DNA from: Vallitalea okinawensis | GTDB taxonomy: Bacteria > Bacillota > Clostridia > Lachnospirales > PQDH01 | DNA: 64,000 bases | Reading direction: 5' to 3' | NCBI RefSeq assembly: GCF_002964605.1 | Contig: NZ_PQDH01000002.1 | Location: 729,090-793,089 of the forward strand | Shown here: one piece after another, positions 36,565 through 46,331 of the stretch | How positions within the stretch are numbered: the stretch's first letter is position 1 | Layout: each line of letters starts with the position of its first letter | The notes under the pieces: generated by a model | Told to the model about the DNA's origin: nothing | Databases searched by the model: none | Seen by the model: only the letters and a program-made list of their open reading frames with translations | Translations under genes and position numbers: made by a program

Positions 36565-37392
36565 TTATCCTTTAATACTTCCCTCACTTATGCCACCCCT
36601 AACTAACTGTTTTTGAAAGATGATAAACACAAGGATAATAGGTGTTACTGCAATAATTGAAGCTGCGAATATTAAACCATAGTCACTGGCGTGTTTTCCT
36701 TCAAACATACGTAAAGCAATAGGCAACGTTCGTTTAGCTTCAGTTTTAATAATAGTTAATGCAGCGAAAAACTCGTCCCATGCGCCAGAAAAAGCAAAAA
36801 TGGAAAAGGTTCCTATTGATGGTGCTGCTAAAGGTAAAACAATTTTATGAAAAATAGTCCATCTACTCCCACCATCGATTGTAACGGATTCTTCCAGTTC
36901 TTTAGGAATACCTTCAAAGAATCCCCTTAAGAAGAATGTACTCCCTGCTATACCAGACCCCACATATAGGATTATTAGTCCTGTATACGTATCTACTAAT
37001 CCTAGTGATTGAATAACCGTGAACTGGGGTATGATATTCAAAATCCCCGGAACCATCATACTTATAATAAAACATTTAAATATAAATTCTTTCAAAGGAA
37101 ACTTAAACTTTGCAAATCCATAAGCTGTCAAAGATGATATAAATACATTACAGATCATCGTCGTTATTGCTACAAAAAAGCTATTAAGAAAATAGCGATT
37201 AAAATTATTCGATTGCCAAACTTCTATATAGTTCTGGTAATAAAATTGATTCGGTAATACATTAGGAGGATATGGTAAAGCGTAAGTATCTTTCGTTAAT
37301 GACGTTGTAATCATGTACAAAAATGGCGTGAACGTCACAAGTAATCCCGCGCATAGTACACCGTATAATATTATCTTTTTTATATCTCTCAT
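36565..37392 (-). CDS. Sugar ABC transporter permease (MalG type)
   Basis: 275 residues, six membrane helices. The cytoplasmic EAA loop is ELEESVTIDGGSRWTIFHKIVLP, where the ATPase docks. The N-terminus is short as in CUT1 MalG-type permeases. It lies 12 bases after the MalF-type permease and just before GH66. No ATPase gene is in the operon. Confidence 0.92.
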   Translation of the reverse strand: MRDIKKIILYGVLCAGLLVTFTPFLYMITTSLTKDTYALPYPPNVLPNQFYYQNYIEVWQSNNFNRYFLNSFFVAITTMICNVFISSLTAYGFAKFKFPLKEFIFKCFIISMMVPGILNIIPQFTVIQSLGLVDTYTGLIILYVGSGIAGSTFFLRGFFEGIPKELEESVTIDGGSRWTIFHKIVLPLAAPSIGTFSIFAFSGAWDEFFAALTIIKTEAKRTLPIALRMFEGKHASDYGLIFAASIIAVTPIILVFIIFQKQLVRGGISEGSIKG

Positions 37393-37404
37393 CCCTTTAC
37401 CTCC

Positions 37405-38316
37405 TTACCTTTCACTCTTTTTAATGACCCATTTTTGAAATATTATGATACATAGTATAACCGCTCCTTGAAGTACACCCATTGCAGAGGCAATACCAAA
37501 TTCAAAGTTTTGGAAAGCTCTAGCATACATTAAACTCATCATAACATGTGTGGTATTCATGGGTGCTCCATTGGTCAAAATATAGGTCTGAATAAACGAA
37601 TTAAAAGCACCAATAGTTAAGTTAATGAGAATAAAAAATGTAATAGGTGCTAATTGTGGAATGGTAATGAATCTGAACTTCTGATATTCGCTTGCCCCAT
37701 CTAAGGCTGCACTCTCATAAAGCATTTTGGGAATACCCTGCAGACCAGCAATATAAATAATCATACACCATCCAATACCCTTCCAAATACTGAGTATCCA
37801 TGTTACAGCCAAAGCTGTCCATGTATTTTGAAACCATCCGATTGGCTCACTGATTATATGTAGATTCATCAAAATATAGTTCATGAATCCACCTTTTCCA
37901 CCTGCGAAGATATACTTAAATATGTAGGAAACGACAATCCATGATGTAATAACAGGAATGTAGTAAGCCGTTTTAAAGAATGTCTTGCCTTTCCTCGCAT
38001 TATCAATTATATATGCTAATACAACACCAAAAATTATTTGTGTTGGCACTGTTACTAGAACCATTAATACTGAATTCCTAAAGGCATAATAGAATTTATC
38101 GTCATTAAAGATCTGTTTGTAATTTTCTATACCGACAAAAGGACTTTCTGCTCCAGGGATAATCGTATATTCAGTTACGCTGATATAAAAGTTTTTAAAA
38201 AGTGGATAAAAAACAAATACAAATACAAGTATTAGTCCAATAGCTATATAAGGTAATACTTCCAACCATTCTTTAATCCCTTTTTTTATTCGATTTTGTA
38301 ATAAATTTGTATCCAT
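37405..38316 (-). CDS. Sugar ABC transporter permease (MalF type)
   Basis: 303 residues. About six helices with the EAA loop YESAALDGASEYQKFRFITIP. CUT1 family partner of the MalG-type permease downstream. It follows the binding-protein gene by about 70 bases containing a short aaaagcta / tagctttt type stem. Confidence 0.92.
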   Translation of the reverse strand: MDTNLLQNRIKKGIKEWLEVLPYIAIGLILVFVFVFYPLFKNFYISVTEYTIIPGAESPFVGIENYKQIFNDDKFYYAFRNSVLMVLVTVPTQIIFGVVLAYIIDNARKGKTFFKTAYYIPVITSWIVVSYIFKYIFAGGKGGFMNYILMNLHIISEPIGWFQNTWTALAVTWILSIWKGIGWCMIIYIAGLQGIPKMLYESAALDGASEYQKFRFITIPQLAPITFFILINLTIGAFNSFIQTYILTNGAPMNTTHVMMSLMYARAFQNFEFGIASAMGVLQGAVILCIIIFQKWVIKKSER

Positions 38317-38387
38317 AAAATCCTCCTTAAAAAGCTAAGAAAAGGGTACTTTTCTTAGCTTTAATACAGATTATCTACTTCATTCAT

Positions 38388-39659
38388 TTACTCACTTAAA
38401 ATACTATCTAACCTAACAGCTAACTCATCTAATAAAACTTGTGGCTCTCCTTCTTTTCGAATTGCCATTTCGAATGTTAATTGAAATTCTTCTGAGATTT
38501 TTTCCCATTTGTAATGAGGTGTTCTTGGATAAGCTGTTTCTAATTGCTTAACATAGATACTGTTAATTGGATCATTACTAAAAGCTTCGTTATTTGCAGC
38601 TGATTTCAACGCTGGTATTAAACCTGTACCGCCCATGGTAACTTGCGTTTCTTCACTTAATAAGAAGCTCATGAAATTCCAAGCAGCATCTTTTGCTTTG
38701 CTAGATGAGAACATAACAACATCCTCTCCACCAATGATGGAATGACTACCAGCTGAACCTGCTGGAAATAGTTCTGGAACAACCAAATCTTCAATTCCAG
38801 CTTCTCTTTGCATAGAGAAGTACCAAGGCCCATCATCAATCATGAGGTAATTATTAGCCTCCATTCCTCCCCACGTACCTGGCTCTTCACCTAATATACA
38901 AGGTCCTATTAAACCTTCATCATTTAATGCAACAATTGTTTCTAAAGCACTAACACTTTCAGGACTATTGATAAAACCAGAAGCTTTTGAATAATCATCA
39001 TTAGTAATACGACCACCTAATGACCAGAAGTATGGAGGCATGCCCCAAGCATGGGTGCCACTTAATCCTATTCCCCATACATCATCTTGACCTTTTAACT
39101 GTCTAGACAAATCAATTAACTCATCAAAAGTTGTAGGTGCTTCTGCACTTATACTATCCAATAATTGTTTATTGTAAATTGCAATCTTTGTATTCGTATT
39201 GAGTGGTAAACCATAGTATTCACCTTGATAAAAAGTAGTATTAAGAGGACCTTCGAAAACATTATTTTTTATGGCTTCGAAGCCATTTTTATCGCTAACT
39301 TTCTCTAAAGCTCCCATATTAGCAAACTCAGGCACCCATATGATATCCATACGCATAACATCTGGTGCCACGCCACCAGCAATTGATGTGATTAATTGCT
39401 GCTTTAAGCCGTCATAAGGCATTCTAACAACTTCTACATCTACGTTAGGATAGAGTTCTTCAAATTGAGGCATAACTTGTTCTAAAAACACTTGTTCCTC
39501 AGCATCACTATATGTATGCCAGAATAATAAGGATTCTGACTTCGCTTTAGTGCTATCGGTTGCATTGCCAGTTTTTTCTGCTCCTTCATCACCTTTACAT
39601 CCGGCTAGTGTTGAAGCAAGCAATGTCATCATTACTAAGAGTGTAACTATTCTTTTCAT
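38388..39659 (-). CDS. Sugar ABC transporter substrate-binding lipoprotein
   Basis: 423 residues. Lipoprotein signal (TLLVMMTLLASTLAGC, lipobox LAGC). Family features of CUT1 binding proteins: LLFWHTYSDAEEQVF, VRMPYDGLKQQLITSIAGG, and PDVMRMDIIW. First gene of the GH66 operon. The start ATG has AGGAGGG 7 bases upstream. Substrate is inferred from the GH66 neighbours as isomalto-oligosaccharide. Confidence 0.93.
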   Translation of the reverse strand: MKRIVTLLVMMTLLASTLAGCKGDEGAEKTGNATDSTKAKSESLLFWHTYSDAEEQVFLEQVMPQFEELYPNVDVEVVRMPYDGLKQQLITSIAGGVAPDVMRMDIIWVPEFANMGALEKVSDKNGFEAIKNNVFEGPLNTTFYQGEYYGLPLNTNTKIAIYNKQLLDSISAEAPTTFDELIDLSRQLKGQDDVWGIGLSGTHAWGMPPYFWSLGGRITNDDYSKASGFINSPESVSALETIVALNDEGLIGPCILGEEPGTWGGMEANNYLMIDDGPWYFSMQREAGIEDLVVPELFPAGSAGSHSIIGGEDVVMFSSSKAKDAAWNFMSFLLSEETQVTMGGTGLIPALKSAANNEAFSNDPINSIYVKQLETAYPRTPHYKWEKISEEFQLTFEMAIRKEGEPQVLLDELAVRLDSILSE

Positions 39660-39694
39660 CACAATACCCTCCTCATTTATTTAGATTCTCCTTC

Positions 39695-39722
39695 ATTATA
39701 GCCAAACTGATAATAATAACAA
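39695..39722 (-). promoter_or_regulatory. Promoter of the GH66/ABC operon
   Basis: Minus strand TTGTTA, 16 bases, TATAAT, about 35 bases before the binding-protein start. Confidence 0.65.
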
Positions 39723-39765
39723 TGTACAATATATAAAAATGATGTATAATTTCTACCTAAAAAAA

Positions 39766-39794
39766 TTGATTTACGTGGAATAATTGTGTACTAT
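39766..39794 (+). promoter_or_regulatory. Promoter of the divergent AraC gene
   Basis: TTGATT, 17 bases, TACTAT, about 35 bases before the start at 39830. The two divergent promoters are ~45 bases apart, so one regulator site between them could serve both. Confidence 0.6.
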
Positions 39795-39829
39795 AAGAGT
39801 ATCTCTTTACTTTAAGAGGAGGTTTAAAC

Positions 39830-40738
39830 ATGATTTATCCGATGGATACAAAGGTTATGCCCTATGTTCGCTTCATAGGACATATTGAATACAAAGAGCC
39901 TTGGTGTCATTTTGAAAGAGTTATTAATGAATACATTTTATATATAGTTAAAAAAGGGCAATTGCATATTGAAGAGGATGGAATACAGTATACATTAAAG
40001 AAGGGGGACTTTCTATTATTGCACCCTAATAAAGTCCACAAGGGATTTAAGACTTCTAAATGCTTTTACTATTTTATACATTTTCAGCATAAAAGTATCT
40101 ATGAACCCATCGATAAAGATTACGAATATGTACAAACCCAATTATTAGAACGTAGAAAAGAACACTTTCTGAGTAATCTTTATGAATATGATGATTCTTT
40201 GAATCATAGAACTTACTTACCTAAGACATTCCATATTTCAAATAGTATGGCCCTAAACGATATTTTTCAACTTCTTAATCAAGCAACTGATGACTTTTAT
40301 AAGAAAATGGAGGATTATCGGCAACTGATATCTTGTAAATTCTACGAGGTACTCCTAAGGTTAGGTCAAGCCTACTTGAATACCCACTTAAATTTAGCTG
40401 ATCAGCAAAACTATTCAATGCAACTGAAAATTGATACCATAACAAGCTTTATTCACAGTAATTATTATAGAAAAATTACAAGCCAAGATTTTGAAAACCT
40501 CTTAGAAAATAACTATAACTACCTTAATCGTATATTTCAAAAACATAGTGGCTATACCATTAATAATTTTATCAACGTAACCCGTGTAGAGAAATCAAAG
40601 GAACTACTATCAACGACTCCTATGGCTATCAAAGAAATTGCTTACCTAGTAGGTATCGATGATCCCTATTACTTCAGTAAACTCTTTAAAAAGTTTACTG
40701 GTCTTACGCCAACTCAATATAGAAATGTGCAGACTTGA
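39830..40738 (+). CDS. AraC family regulator of the GH66 module
   Basis: 302 residues. Cupin-type sensor (YIVKKGQLHIEEDGIQY, LKKGDFLLLHPNKVHKG), then two helix-turn-helix units in the last ~100 residues (ITSQDFENLLENNYNYLNRIF and AIKEIAYLVGIDDPYYFSKLF). Strong AGGAGG site. Divergent from the GH66/ABC operon, so most likely its activator responding to the imported sugar. Confidence 0.9.
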   Translation: MIYPMDTKVMPYVRFIGHIEYKEPWCHFERVINEYILYIVKKGQLHIEEDGIQYTLKKGDFLLLHPNKVHKGFKTSKCFYYFIHFQHKSIYEPIDKDYEYVQTQLLERRKEHFLSNLYEYDDSLNHRTYLPKTFHISNSMALNDIFQLLNQATDDFYKKMEDYRQLISCKFYEVLLRLGQAYLNTHLNLADQQNYSMQLKIDTITSFIHSNYYRKITSQDFENLLENNYNYLNRIFQKHSGYTINNFINVTRVEKSKELLSTTPMAIKEIAYLVGIDDPYYFSKLFKKFTGLTPTQYRNVQT

Positions 40739-40795
40739 TAGCTAGGGCAACATGGAAGAAGAGTCATATCACCAAGGTGTATATCACTCTTTTTT

Positions 40796-42568
40796 CTATG
40801 TTGCCTCTTGAAATGTTGACAATAAATTTAATTCACCAAATCCCCATTCTCTATTGGGATAGCTAATGGCTTGTCGTCTTGTAGCTCCCCTAATTAAGTA
40901 ATTTCTAGCACCTAATGTGTCAATATTCGGGTTATTATCTCTAACAATTGCCCATTCCAATAGTAAAGCGCATGCCCCTGCAGTAATAGCTGATCCAGCG
41001 CTAGTGCCAGATAAAAACCCATATTGATTATTGGGTATGGGACCCCTTATGGCTGCTGAAGGTGCAACAATATCTGGTTTAATCAGATTATTCCGAGTAA
41101 AACCTCTTCCTGATGGTAAGTACAAACTACCACTCACATCATTATAGCCACCGACTGTCAATACATTTAAAGCATCTCCTGGGTCAGTCACAGTAACAAA
41201 GGGATCAGGGCTAACAAATATTGTATTCTTTTCTACAAAATTAGTTAGTGGTAAATATGCATCAAAGATACCCGATACAATGATCTCACCATGAACTGTT
41301 ATGGTCCATATGCCAGGAGTGGGATTATTAAAGCGAATAAAAGTTGCTTGCTCTCCTGTTAATAATTCAACCACATGATACTCAACAAGGATTTGTGTCT
41401 GCTCTAAAATCAAGGTAATCTCCTGCTTTATACCTGATTCAAGGGGAATTATGTCCGTATAATACCCACTTGGAGAGGTTATAGAGACCAAATTGCGATC
41501 CGGGGCAGTATTCCACATAAAGACAAAGAAACCACGTTCCCCATCATCTACATTAATCTCCATGTTTATTTCAGTTTCATCTTCATGAAATTCACCTCTA
41601 AAATGATGACTAGCATTTGATTCATCTCCAGAGGGAACAACAGTAACTAACCCATTAATAGAACCCAATGAGTTAAAGTATTGCTCCATTATAGAGTTTC
41701 CTTCATGAGCTGATAGATTCGTACCTCCTGCAAAAATGATAACTAAAGGTTTTTGCAATTGGTCAGCCTTTTGGATCAGATATCTTGATGCTAATATGAT
41801 ATCATTGGATTGAAAACCAACAGCTCCTTCTTTAAACAGGTAATAATCCATCACACATTTCTTGGCTGGTTTTAGTTTAACAACAATTAAAGAGGCATCT
41901 GGCGCTGCTCCTGAGAAATCCGAATCACTGCTTGCTCTTCCAGCCGCAATTCCAGCAACATAAGTTCCATGTGTTAATTCATCATTCTCTGGTACGATGG
42001 AATAAGGATCTTCACTTTGCAGCGCTTCATTAATTTGCGCTTCTGTATATTCTACGCCATAACGAAACCCTTCTGGTGGTTCCCCATCACTTGCGGTCTG
42101 ATCCCAAATACTTAGTATTTTAGTTGTACCATCTTCATAGATAAACGCTTCATGAGTATAATCGATTCCTGTATCTATTACACCTATTATGACATCTTGA
42201 CCAGTTAATTGAAGTCCAGGTAATTGATAGATGGGATAAATTCCTGATGCTTCTAGTGATCTGCGTGATGCAAGACCGAAGACATCGGGTACCTCAATAA
42301 AAGGGACACTTTTATAGACCTCTTCGCAACTCCTCCCTTCTAGAGGTACATGAAAAACAGCAAATTTCTCATTTAGAATTTGAAAGCAATCTGCTCCAAA
42401 TTCCTCCATGTCGTTAATGACCATTTCATAACTATACTCTCGAATCAAATCAACATAATCTTCTGACTGTATGACTGCATCACAGTTGGTACCAACAGTA
42501 CCATCCTCTAAGATATTAGTATCTATTTCATTAATGCCATCTTGGCGATTACTATCTCGAATCTCCAT
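40796..42568 (-). CDS. S8 serine protease, Csp-like
   Basis: 590 residues. Subtilisin triad Asp132 (GVIDTGIDYTHEAF), His200 (ELTHGTYVAGIAAG) and Ser523 (FLSGTSAGSAITAG), all intact, with a large insert (~270-450) as in clostridial Csp proteases, which activate the spore cortex hydrolase SleC. An N-terminal ~100-residue prodomain-like segment is present and there is no signal peptide. The start at ATG 42568 is preferred; an upstream extension to 42667 would run through the hairpin at 42616-42641. The germination role is inferred from family likeness only. Confidence 0.85.
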   Translation of the reverse strand: MEIRDSNRQDGINEIDTNILEDGTVGTNCDAVIQSEDYVDLIREYSYEMVINDMEEFGADCFQILNEKFAVFHVPLEGRSCEEVYKSVPFIEVPDVFGLASRRSLEASGIYPIYQLPGLQLTGQDVIIGVIDTGIDYTHEAFIYEDGTTKILSIWDQTASDGEPPEGFRYGVEYTEAQINEALQSEDPYSIVPENDELTHGTYVAGIAAGRASSDSDFSGAAPDASLIVVKLKPAKKCVMDYYLFKEGAVGFQSNDIILASRYLIQKADQLQKPLVIIFAGGTNLSAHEGNSIMEQYFNSLGSINGLVTVVPSGDESNASHHFRGEFHEDETEINMEINVDDGERGFFVFMWNTAPDRNLVSITSPSGYYTDIIPLESGIKQEITLILEQTQILVEYHVVELLTGEQATFIRFNNPTPGIWTITVHGEIIVSGIFDAYLPLTNFVEKNTIFVSPDPFVTVTDPGDALNVLTVGGYNDVSGSLYLPSGRGFTRNNLIKPDIVAPSAAIRGPIPNNQYGFLSGTSAGSAITAGACALLLEWAIVRDNNPNIDTLGARNYLIRGATRRQAISYPNREWGFGELNLLSTFQEAT

Positions 42569-42615
42569 CACCTCACTCTCACTATTAATGTATATGCTAT
42601 AATTGGTGACATTAT

Positions 42616-42641
42616 TAAAGGGTCCCGAAGGACCCTTTGTA
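42616..42641 (-). terminator. Hairpin after purH
   Basis: aaagggtcc-ttcg-ggaccctttaat: a 9-bp stem with a stable UUCG loop, about 115 bases past the purH stop and before the protease gene. The T tract is weak, so it could also be a leader structure. Confidence 0.55.
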
Positions 42642-42755
42642 ACCCAGCAAAAAAATATTGATAACATTCCCGCTGTTATTATTTAATATTACCTCAACCT
42701 GTGTTATAAATCATTTATTAACATAGGTATTGGTGTTTGAAAGCTGGGGTAATAA

Positions 42756-44312
42756 CTAGTGTTTAAAGTGACGCATGCCAGTGAATACCATAGCAATGTT
42801 ATGTCTGTTACATGCATCAATGGATTCTTGATCTCTTATTGAACCACCTGGCTGAATAATACATGTAATACCTGCTTTAGCAGCTTCTTCTACGCAATCA
42901 GCGAATGGGAAGAATGCATCTGAAGCCAATGCTGCTCCTTGTAAGACTTCTTCGCCTAGACTATCTTTGGCGTGATCAATAGCTTGCTGACATGCCCAAA
43001 TACGATTAACTTGACCAGGTCCAACTCCCAATGATTGTTTATCTTTACCTATAGCAATACCATTAGACTTCGCATACTTAACAATTTTCCATGTAAAGAG
43101 CATATCTTTCATTTCTTTTTCTGAAGGTTGTCTTTCAGTAACAACATCCAATTTCTCATCATCTTGCAGTAATACATGATCGATATCTTGAATTAATAAC
43201 CCACCAGATACCTTTTTTAAATCATAAGCACCTAGTGGAGCTTTCATTTTAATATTACTTAATTGAAGAACTCTTATATTTTTCTTTTGTTTTAAAATTT
43301 GTAATGCATCCTCTGTATAATCTGGTGCAACTACTATTTCTACATAAATTTTATTGATTTCCTCTGCTGTCTTAGCATCAATTTCTTCATTCGATACAAC
43401 TATTCCTCCAAAGATAGATACAGGATCTGAGTTATAAGCCTTCATATAAGCCTCATAAACGTTCTCTGCACTACCAACTCCACATGGGTTTGCATGCTTA
43501 CATGCAACTACCGTTGGTTCGTTGAATTCTTTTAAGAGTTCAAGAGCACCATTGGTGTCATTGATGTTATTAAAGGATAATGGTTTACCATGTAACTGAA
43601 CAGCTTCCGTTAATGTACCCTTTGTATCTGTAATTTGCTTATAAAATGCAGCTTTCTGATGAGGGTTTTCACCATATCTTAAGTCTTGAACTTTTTGGAA
43701 TGTAAGAGATAATGTCTCTGGATAGGATTCATCACCACGTTTTTTACGCATGTAGTCTGCTATTAATGTATCGTAATGTGCTGTGTGACTAAATACTTTG
43801 TTACAAAGATAGAACTTAGTATCCAATGAAATGTCAGAATCACTACTTAACTCTGTAATAACTTTCTTATAATCTTCCGGATCAACAACCACTGTTACAT
43901 CTTGATAGTTTTTAGCAGCTGAACGAAGCATAGTAGGTCCACCAATATCTATATTTTCAATAGCATCCTCTAAAGTAACTCCCTCTTTTAAGATGGTCTC
44001 CTTAAAAGGATATAGATTAACTACAACAAGGTCAATAGGTTCTATGTTTAATTCATCTAGCTGTGACATATGCTCCTTATTGCCTCTCATAGCTAGTAGT
44101 CCTGCGTGAATATTAGGGTGTAATGTTTTAACTCTTCCATCTAAGCACTCTGGAAAGCCAGTAACTTCAGAAATACCTATCACTTTTACATCGGCTTCCT
44201 TTAGCTTCTGTGCTGTTCCACCTGTTGAAATAATTTCAACACCTAGCTTTTCTAATGATTTAGCAAAATCAACAATTCCTGTTTTGTCTGATACACTAAT
44301 CAATGCTCTCAT
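42756..44312 (-). CDS. purH: Bifunctional AICAR transformylase/IMP cyclohydrolase
   Basis: 518 residues. The N-terminal IMP cyclohydrolase (MGS-like) domain shows [26 protein letters not shown] and [16 protein letters not shown]. The C-terminal AICAR transformylase shows [15 protein letters not shown] and [12 protein letters not shown]. It performs the last two steps of IMP synthesis. It lies alone, downstream of a ZTP riboswitch, and follows the purine permease gene. Confidence 0.98.
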   Translation of the reverse strand: MRALISVSDKTGIVDFAKSLEKLGVEIISTGGTAQKLKEADVKVIGISEVTGFPECLDGRVKTLHPNIHAGLLAMRGNKEHMSQLDELNIEPIDLVVVNLYPFKETILKEGVTLEDAIENIDIGGPTMLRSAAKNYQDVTVVVDPEDYKKVITELSSDSDISLDTKFYLCNKVFSHTAHYDTLIADYMRKKRGDESYPETLSLTFQKVQDLRYGENPHQKAAFYKQITDTKGTLTEAVQLHGKPLSFNNINDTNGALELLKEFNEPTVVACKHANPCGVGSAENVYEAYMKAYNSDPVSIFGGIVVSNEEIDAKTAEEINKIYVEIVVAPDYTEDALQILKQKKNIRVLQLSNIKMKAPLGAYDLKKVSGGLLIQDIDHVLLQDDEKLDVVTERQPSEKEMKDMLFTWKIVKYAKSNGIAIGKDKQSLGVGPGQVNRIWACQQAIDHAKDSLGEEVLQGAALASDAFFPFADCVEEAAKAGITCIIQPGGSIRDQESIDACNRHNIAMVFTGMRHFKH

Positions 44313-44373
44313 CATCTTACCTCCAAGTTAATTTATTTTATTTAAATAAGCTTATCCTAATTTTAAGGGGTAC

Positions 44374-44400
44374 CTAGCTAAACCCTAGTGGTTTAGCTAG
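44374..44400 (-). other. Second hairpin in the purH leader
   Basis: ctagctaaacc / ggtttagctag is an 11-bp perfect stem with a 5-base loop, between the riboswitch terminator and the purH ribosome site. There is no T tract; role unknown. Confidence 0.45.
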
Positions 44401-44445
44401 ATCACATGAGTGTATATAAATAAGTGGTTAGCTAAAAAATGGTAG

Positions 44446-44491
44446 TAAAAAGCCTGGGCACACCTACTATGTATAGTAGATGTGCCCAGGC
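44446..44491 (-). terminator. Riboswitch-controlled terminator before purH
   Basis: A long stem (gcctgggcacatctacta / tagtaggtgtgcccaggc, one G-U) followed by ttttt on the minus strand. Its 5' arm includes the cgCCTGGGCA segment needed for the ZTP aptamer pseudoknot, so ligand binding and termination are mutually exclusive. Confidence 0.9.
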
Positions 44492-44558
44492 GGTCGACAG
44501 TTTTCGTTCCGTACTTCCCGTGGGTTAACCCCACTTATTTCCGCCAGTCGTACAGAAC
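44482..44558 (-). promoter_or_regulatory. ZTP (pfl) riboswitch aptamer
   Basis: Minus strand: P1 side tgtac, then the conserved gactggcgga, P2 gtggg-gttaa-cccac, gggaa, P1 return gtacgg, a variable linker, and gaccgcctgggca. These are the pfl-motif landmarks, including GGCGG/CCGCC pseudoknot pairing. The motif senses ZTP/ZMP, signals of folate shortage, and commonly precedes purH, whose substrate is ZMP. ZTP binding would turn the gene on by preventing the terminator. Confidence 0.85.
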
Positions 44559-44643
44559 AATTTGGTTTGAGGAATTTTAATGAAATCTTTTTGATATATA
44601 TGCTATAGCATGCATAAGCAATGCTAATATAGCTGTGAATTAA

Positions 44644-46038
44644 TTATTTTGTACATAGGTACCATAAGAAGATTAAGCATAGTACTGCTAATACTGGATG
44701 AATCTTATTAGCTTTTTCTTTACCGCTAAATAAACCAACAATCCAGATGATACCATTAATAATGACATAAGATACAACACCAAAAACGATACCTTCTGAA
44801 ATACTATATGTTAATGGCATTGCAATCATGGTAATAAAAGCTGGAACAGCCTCACTAAAGTCATCAAATTCAATATGCTTAACACCATCTAACATAAAGA
44901 ATCCAACAATGATTAATGCTGGCGCTGTTGCAAAAGCAGGTATCGCCAAGAAAATTGGTGATAAGAATAAAGCTAATGTAAATAGTATGGCAACGACAAC
45001 ACCTGTTAAACCAGTTCTACCGCCTTCTGCTACACCTGCTGCACTCTCAACATAAGTAGTTGTTGTTGAAGTACCTAACACAGCACCTGCTGTTGTAGCT
45101 AAAGAATCTGCGAATAATGCTTGCTTTGCTTTTGGTAATTTACCTTCTTTATCTAAATAACCAGCTTTACTGGAAACACCAATAAGTGTTCCTAATGTAT
45201 CGAATAAGTCAACGAATAAGAACGCAAAAACGATTGCGAAGAATTCCAGTGACATAATTTCATCCATGTTTAGTGCTAAATTAAAGCCATCACCTTTAAA
45301 TGCACCGAAGAAAACAATAGGTTCAAGGCTTGGTACTGATAAACCATTTGCAAAGGAAGGAATCAGTGAAAAAGCTCCAACTTCTGGATTAACGATATAC
45401 CAACCTGCTAATTCTGCCCCTATACCAAGTACATATGTAATCAAGATACCAATTAAAATAGCTCCTCTTACTCTAAAATGTGAAAGAATTGCTATGATAA
45501 GAACTCCAAAGCAAGCTAAAGCTGCTTGAGCTGAAGTGATGTTACCGAGTGATACTAATGTGGCTGGATTATCTCCAACAATCCCAGCACCTTGTAAACC
45601 AATAAATGCAATGAATAAACCAATACCAGCACTTACTGCATATTTTAGATTCTTTGGAATAGCATTAAAAATTGCTTCACGAATATTAAATGCTGTCAAA
45701 ATGATAAATAGAATACCTTCAACAAATACTGCAAATAATGCTGTTTCCCAACTCTTACCCATACCTAAGACAACTGAGAATGTAAAGAAAGCATTTAATC
45801 CCATACCTGGCGCTAAAGCAAATGGATAATTTGAAAATAGTGCCATTGCTAATGTTCCTATAACTGCTGCTAATGCTGTTGCAGTAAAAACAGCTCCTGC
45901 ATCCATGCCAGTTGCACTTAACATTCCTGGGTTAACTGCTAATATGTAAGCCATTGTAACAAAAGTAGTAAGCCCCGCTATGATCTCTTTTCTTACTGTT
46001 GTGTTGTTTTCAGAAAGTTTAAAATATTTTTCAAACAT
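44644..46038 (-). CDS. Guanine/hypoxanthine permease (NCS2, AzgA/PbuG type)
   Basis: 464 residues with about 12-14 helices. AzgA-type marks: ENNTTVRKEIIAGLTTFVTM, AYILAVNPGMLSATGMD, ALAPGMGLNAFF, FLFVDLFDTLGTLIGV, and TTTTYVESAAGVAEGGRTGL. It takes up purine bases with protons. It lies downstream of a guanine riboswitch and upstream of purH with its ZTP switch, so uptake and synthesis of purines are controlled side by side. Confidence 0.95.
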   Translation of the reverse strand: MFEKYFKLSENNTTVRKEIIAGLTTFVTMAYILAVNPGMLSATGMDAGAVFTATALAAVIGTLAMALFSNYPFALAPGMGLNAFFTFSVVLGMGKSWETALFAVFVEGILFIILTAFNIREAIFNAIPKNLKYAVSAGIGLFIAFIGLQGAGIVGDNPATLVSLGNITSAQAALACFGVLIIAILSHFRVRGAILIGILITYVLGIGAELAGWYIVNPEVGAFSLIPSFANGLSVPSLEPIVFFGAFKGDGFNLALNMDEIMSLEFFAIVFAFLFVDLFDTLGTLIGVSSKAGYLDKEGKLPKAKQALFADSLATTAGAVLGTSTTTTYVESAAGVAEGGRTGLTGVVVAILFTLALFLSPIFLAIPAFATAPALIIVGFFMLDGVKHIEFDDFSEAVPAFITMIAMPLTYSISEGIVFGVVSYVIINGIIWIVGLFSGKEKANKIHPVLAVLCLIFLWYLCTK

Positions 46039-46144
46039 TCTTAATACCCCTTTCGATTTCCATCATCTAACACACTTTTTTCTTTCATTTGTTTGAAACA
46101 CTGCTATAACTCGTCTTTATTGTTAGCCTAAAAAATTTTAGAAA

Positions 46145-46170
46145 ATAAAAAAATCCTCTTGGCTAAGAGG
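46145..46170 (-). terminator. Terminator of the guanine riboswitch
   Basis: cctctt-agcc-aagagg stem then seven T on the minus strand, downstream of the aptamer. A gaaacgat/atcgtttc pairing between aptamer and terminator may link the two. Confidence 0.85.
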
Positions 46171-46223
46171 AAACGATGAATAGAAGTAGGGTACATCCCT
46201 ACATAATTAATCATATATCGTTT

Positions 46224-46298
46224 CACTCGTAGACAGGCAATTTATGGTTGCCGGTAGAAACATCTAGACCTTATTTCCAGATTTATACAAGCGAGTCA
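46224..46298 (-). promoter_or_regulatory. Guanine-class purine riboswitch aptamer
   Basis: Minus strand P1 actcgc...cgagt, P2 around tctggaaataaggtctaga, J2/3 gtttctacc, P3 ggcaaccataaattgcc, and J3/1 tgtctacgag. The base before GAG in ctaCgag is C, which selects guanine or hypoxanthine; adenine switches have U there. It would switch off the permease gene when guanine is plentiful. Confidence 0.93.
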
Positions 46299-46331
46299 TT
46301 TCAGTATCATGGTGTTCTTTAATACAACCTT

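Noticed and set aside
42569-42667. 33-residue N-terminal extension of the S8 protease
   Set aside because: It would be encoded by the UUCG-loop hairpin and lacks a ribosome site; ATG 42568 gives a normal protein.
45266-45829. Plus-strand frames of 87 and 97 codons within the permease gene
   Set aside because: They mirror a hydrophobic, codon-biased minus-strand gene and have no start signals.
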